This document shows, in pieces, positions 61,201 through 64,000 of a DNA stretch of 64,000 nt. How positions within the stretch are numbered: position 1 is the first letter of the stretch; each line of letters starts with the position of its first letter. The notes beneath the pieces were generated by a model that saw only the letters and a program-made list of their open reading frames with translations, was not told the origin of the DNA and searched no databases. Source of the stretch: Cloeon dipterum (lineage: Eukaryota > Arthropoda > Insecta > Ephemeroptera > Baetidae); the NCBI RefSeq assembly GCF_949628265.1, contig NC_088790.1, positions 12,032,545-12,096,544 on the forward strand. The letters are read 5' to 3'. Made by a program: the position numbers and the translations under genes.

Positions 61201-64000
61201 ACTTAAAAAATAATATTTACAAATTACGTAAAACTAATAAAGTGATATTTTTTCATGGAATTGAAATATAATTATTATACTTCGATTTTTAACTATAAAA
61301 TGAGAACAATTAATGGCGAAAAAAATATTTTAAATATCTTTGCCTTCTGAGAAAGCTCGATGCCCAGGTTCTGGTTCTGCGCCTTGAGCTGGAGCACCTT
61401 CTCCTGTTCCTTCTGGCGCTGCTGCTGCAGCTCCTGGCTGCGCTGCTTCTCCCACTCAAGCTGTCTTTGACGTTCCATTTCCCTGCGGAACAAACAAGTG
61501 AATCCTCAGAAGAGCGAGGCACAATTCAATAGCCTACTTCCTAGCTGCCTCCTTCTGCTCCTGGGCCCTGCGCCGCTCCTCCTCCTGCTTCTCTTCCTGC
61601 TCCTTCTGCATCTGCAGCTGACGCTCAAGTTCTTCTTGCTGCTTTCGCTCTTGCTCCAATCTGGAAGTTAAATTAACGTTAAAATTGCGAAAAAAAGAAA
61701 AATATATTCATAGTACACATAAATTTAAATCAAAATTGGAACATGATAAAAAAAACCACTGCGTTTAGAATAATTGTACCTGCTTACCTGCTAGCGTTAA
61801 GAAATTTCAATTAAAATCGATCTTTTTCAATTAAATATTTTTATGGATCTATTTAAGATTCAATAACAATTGTTCAAAGCTCCAAAACTGGTTTAAATTT
61901 TGTATTTAAACAATCTACAGCCAGTAAGTTCAGATCACGATTTACATGAATCATATAAGAGAGCAACCCATCAAATCCCAAAGTGTTATTCTATTTTTTA
62001 AATCCATTGCATCTCACCTCAGTTTCTCTCGCTTTTCGTGTTCCTCCCTCTCCTTTCTTTCCCGCTCCTCCTGCTCTTTCTTCTGCACCTCAAGCAGTGC
62101 CCTCCTGCGCCTTTCCAGCTCAGCCTGACCCTTTTCATAGTTCTTCTTCCTTTTGTCTTCAAAAGAAGCTGTATGTGATCACAGGTTAGAAGAAAGTCCT
62201 AAATAACAAATAGGGATTGAAATACATTGACTGGTTGGGCTGCCGAGGTCGCCATCTACACTGCCAGGCCCTGACTGGATTCCGGTGGGTGTGGTGGTGC
62301 CACTGACGGCCTTCAGGCTGCCGACGCGACCCCTCCGGAAGGAAGGTGGAATAAGGTCGAGCGGCAGCGCCTGAGGAATCTTCTCGCCTTTACTGGCGAT
62401 CTCACAGAGGTGCATCGAGAGCACAAATTCGTCACAAGAGAGCCGTCCGTCAGAGTCCAGATCAGAAAGAGCCCTGATAGAGGTTTGGTTCAAATTATTT
62501 CAAAGAATATTGCGAGAATTTACCAGATTTGGGCGAGGGTTGCCTGTGGGAGGCGCCACTGGATGAGAATGTTCCTGGCCTGTGGGCCAGTCAGGTGGCC
62601 GCACCTTGTCCTGTCGTTCGAGTTGAACACCTGAGTGTACCTGCAAAAAGGAAATTAAAGTTAATTTTTAATTTATCTCGTGGGGAATTTCCAGGAATTA
62701 TTCTTAGCTCTGTTAGATTGAACGCAAGTTTTAGTATTAATAGAGTGCGTTGAGGTTAAATTTTGCTGAAGTTCAAATTTAAGTATTTTTATGTTGATAC
62801 TGTATATATTATAGTTAACAAGCTGGCTCCTTTTTTAAGGATTAAATTAACACTTTATATAGGGATCAATTTAGACTTTTTCTTATAAATCAAATCACAC
62901 AACGGAAACTAGATGAATTTTCCATCATTAGGGTTGGACCATTTTTAGGTCAAATTGGCAATGGTTTACTGGCACTGGAAAATTTCAGCTGGCGTAAACG
63001 CGAACAGCGGATGAAATCAATCAAAAATACACAGCGATTTTTTTAATTAAACATAATTGCGGCTCAGTGCGACGTGATATTACTTTGTGATTGATCATTT
63101 TAGCATTTTTTTCACTAATACTGTTCGCTCTTTCTTTCTTTGAAATCTTCTTTATTTAATGTACTTTATTGTATTTGACAGAAGCAAGAACAAACAAGAA
63201 CATTAATTAAATTTCCCGTTTTAATAACAAAATAACTATTAATGATAGCAACTTAAAAATGAATCAAAAGAAGCTTAAAAAAATGTTACGATTTTCGAGA
63301 ACCAAAAATGTTTGTCATGTCAATCATTTTCAAAGTATTTAGAAGTCTTCAGAGGGGATTTGGAAAAACTTACAAAGTTTTAGAAGTTGGGAGATGGAAA
63401 CAAGAAAATACAAAATGATGGTTTCAGAAATTTTTTTAAGTGTGTTTTTTTAAATGAGATTTAGGCTCGTTAGTACAAAATTCAAAATTAATGACAAAGC
63501 TCAGAAATAATAAATATTTGATTGTAAGAGCAAAATAAAGGCAAAAAGGGAGCTGTTGAAATAAATACAAGGGAATGCTTGTTATGTGATGAAAGTTAAG
63601 CGTATTGATTTCTGTCTTGTACCAAAGCAGGATCAAAAACTCCTCACTCGTTCGCAGAAAACAAGCTAATTGTAAGCAATTGGTACAGTTCAAAATTATT
63701 ACCTTAGTTTTGACTGGTGTGGCACGGACCATTCCAAGGGCGAATTGAGATCAACGCTGACCACCGACCCTGACCGCTGTTTAGCGGCCTCCGAGGGCGG
63801 AGGGACCATTGGCGGTACGACTGGAGCAGCCATAGGAACATCTACTGTTGGTGGCGACATCAGGGGCGGAGTGCCCAAACTAGGCTGCGGCGGCAGAACA
63901 GGGGGATGGGCCACCATAGGGGCGACCATCGGGACCACTTGAGGAGCGCTCATTGGGACAACCATTGGAGCGACCTGTGGGGGCATCTGCGGAGCAACCA
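52300..64000 (-). CDS. Dap160: intersectin, long form (EH, coiled coil, 5 SH3, DH-PH-C2), 5'-partial
   Basis: Exons: 64000(open)-63703, 62640-62524, 62473-62226, 62168-62018, 61660-61538, 61482-61344, 61180-61041, 60988-60871, 60810-60471, 60406-60157, 59929-59619, 59328-59135, 58698-58579, 58487-58428, 58216-58151, 57840-57564, 57156-56980, 55892-55795, 55639-55533, 55473-55401, 55259-55053, 54436-54197, 54135-54001, 53944-53752, 53591-53517, 53347-53270, 53216-53046, 52484-52300; 1562 residues in the window, phases agreeing. In order: Pro/Met-rich linker, EH2 domain ([13 protein letters not shown]a loop), KLERQ-rich coiled coil, SH3 A-E, DH ([27 protein letters not shown]), PH and C2 ([14 protein letters not shown]). 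Intersectins scaffold clathrin endocytosis, binding dynamin and synaptojanin through SH3 and NPF proteins through EH; DH-PH activates Cdc42. EH1 lies beyond the right edge. Drosophila Dap160 lacks DH-PH-C2. SH3-B has WS where family members usually have WW. Confidence 0.96.
53270..53347 (-). other. probable cassette exon inside the intersectin C2 domain
   Basis: This 78-base exon (26 codons, starting and ending in phase 1) uses the acceptor GTTATAG and the donor CTCAG|GTAACT. It inserts a segment ([11 protein letters not shown] and so on) into an early C2 loop. Skipping it joins SQSS directly to GKSDIF, which matches the human intersectin spacing better. Both forms keep frame. Confidence 0.55.
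58151..58487 (-). other. two related phase-0 mini-exons between SH3-C and SH3-D
   Basis: The exons 58487-58428 (20 codons) and 58216-58151 (22 codons) are both symmetric phase 0. Both contain a GxKSP motif encoded by very similar DNA (GGGTCTAAGTCACCT against GGGCCTAAGTCGCCC). This suggests an exon duplication and alternative use in the SH3 linker. Confidence 0.5.

Overview
This is a eukaryotic window, almost certainly from an insect or close arthropod relative. It is AT-rich and has many short introns with GT..AG borders. It carries animal genes: Brahma, intersectin, an F-BAR/RhoGAP protein, an SLC22 transporter and a chitinase-like protein. I saw no operons, CRISPR arrays, prokaryotic signals or convincing tRNA/rRNA genes. 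All gene models were built by hand from open frames plus splice sites, and intron phases were checked across every junction listed.

Layout, left to right. 1-2672: probable 3' flank of the RhoGAP gene, with simple repeats. 2673-12175 (minus): 15-exon RhoGAP of the GMIP/ARHGAP29/ARHGAP45 type (F-BAR, C1, RhoGAP), with a small TTA-flanked inverted-repeat element in its last intron. 12176-21091: no confident coding gene, but candidate upstream exons and promoter-like patches. 21092-22934 (plus): nine-exon secreted GH18 chitinase-like protein with a destroyed active site. 22935-31078: noncoding as far as I can see. 31079-32502 (plus): two-exon, probably tail-anchored small protein with a PPAY motif and a 30-bp tandem repeat. 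33086-41860 (minus): Brahma, ATPase of the SWI/SNF (BAP) complex, 21 exons. 42668-47615 (minus): SLC22-type major facilitator transporter, 11 exons, with a ~308-bp foldback element in one intron. 47616-52299: upstream region of the transporter, with two candidate first exons, and the 3' flank of the next gene. 52300-64000 (minus, 5' end beyond the window): intersectin, with EH2, coiled coil, five SH3 domains, DH, PH and C2.

The genes do not form an obvious pathway. Brahma acts in chromatin. Intersectin (endocytosis, Cdc42-type GEF) and the RhoGAP (GTPase-off) both act in membrane/actin signalling, but their proximity looks incidental. I found no clear new multi-gene system. The most notable points are the dead GH18 protein, a long-form intersectin (which Drosophila lacks) with unusual small exons, the repeat-bearing tail-anchored protein, and two non-autonomous inverted-repeat elements, one carrying paired CTCF-like cores.
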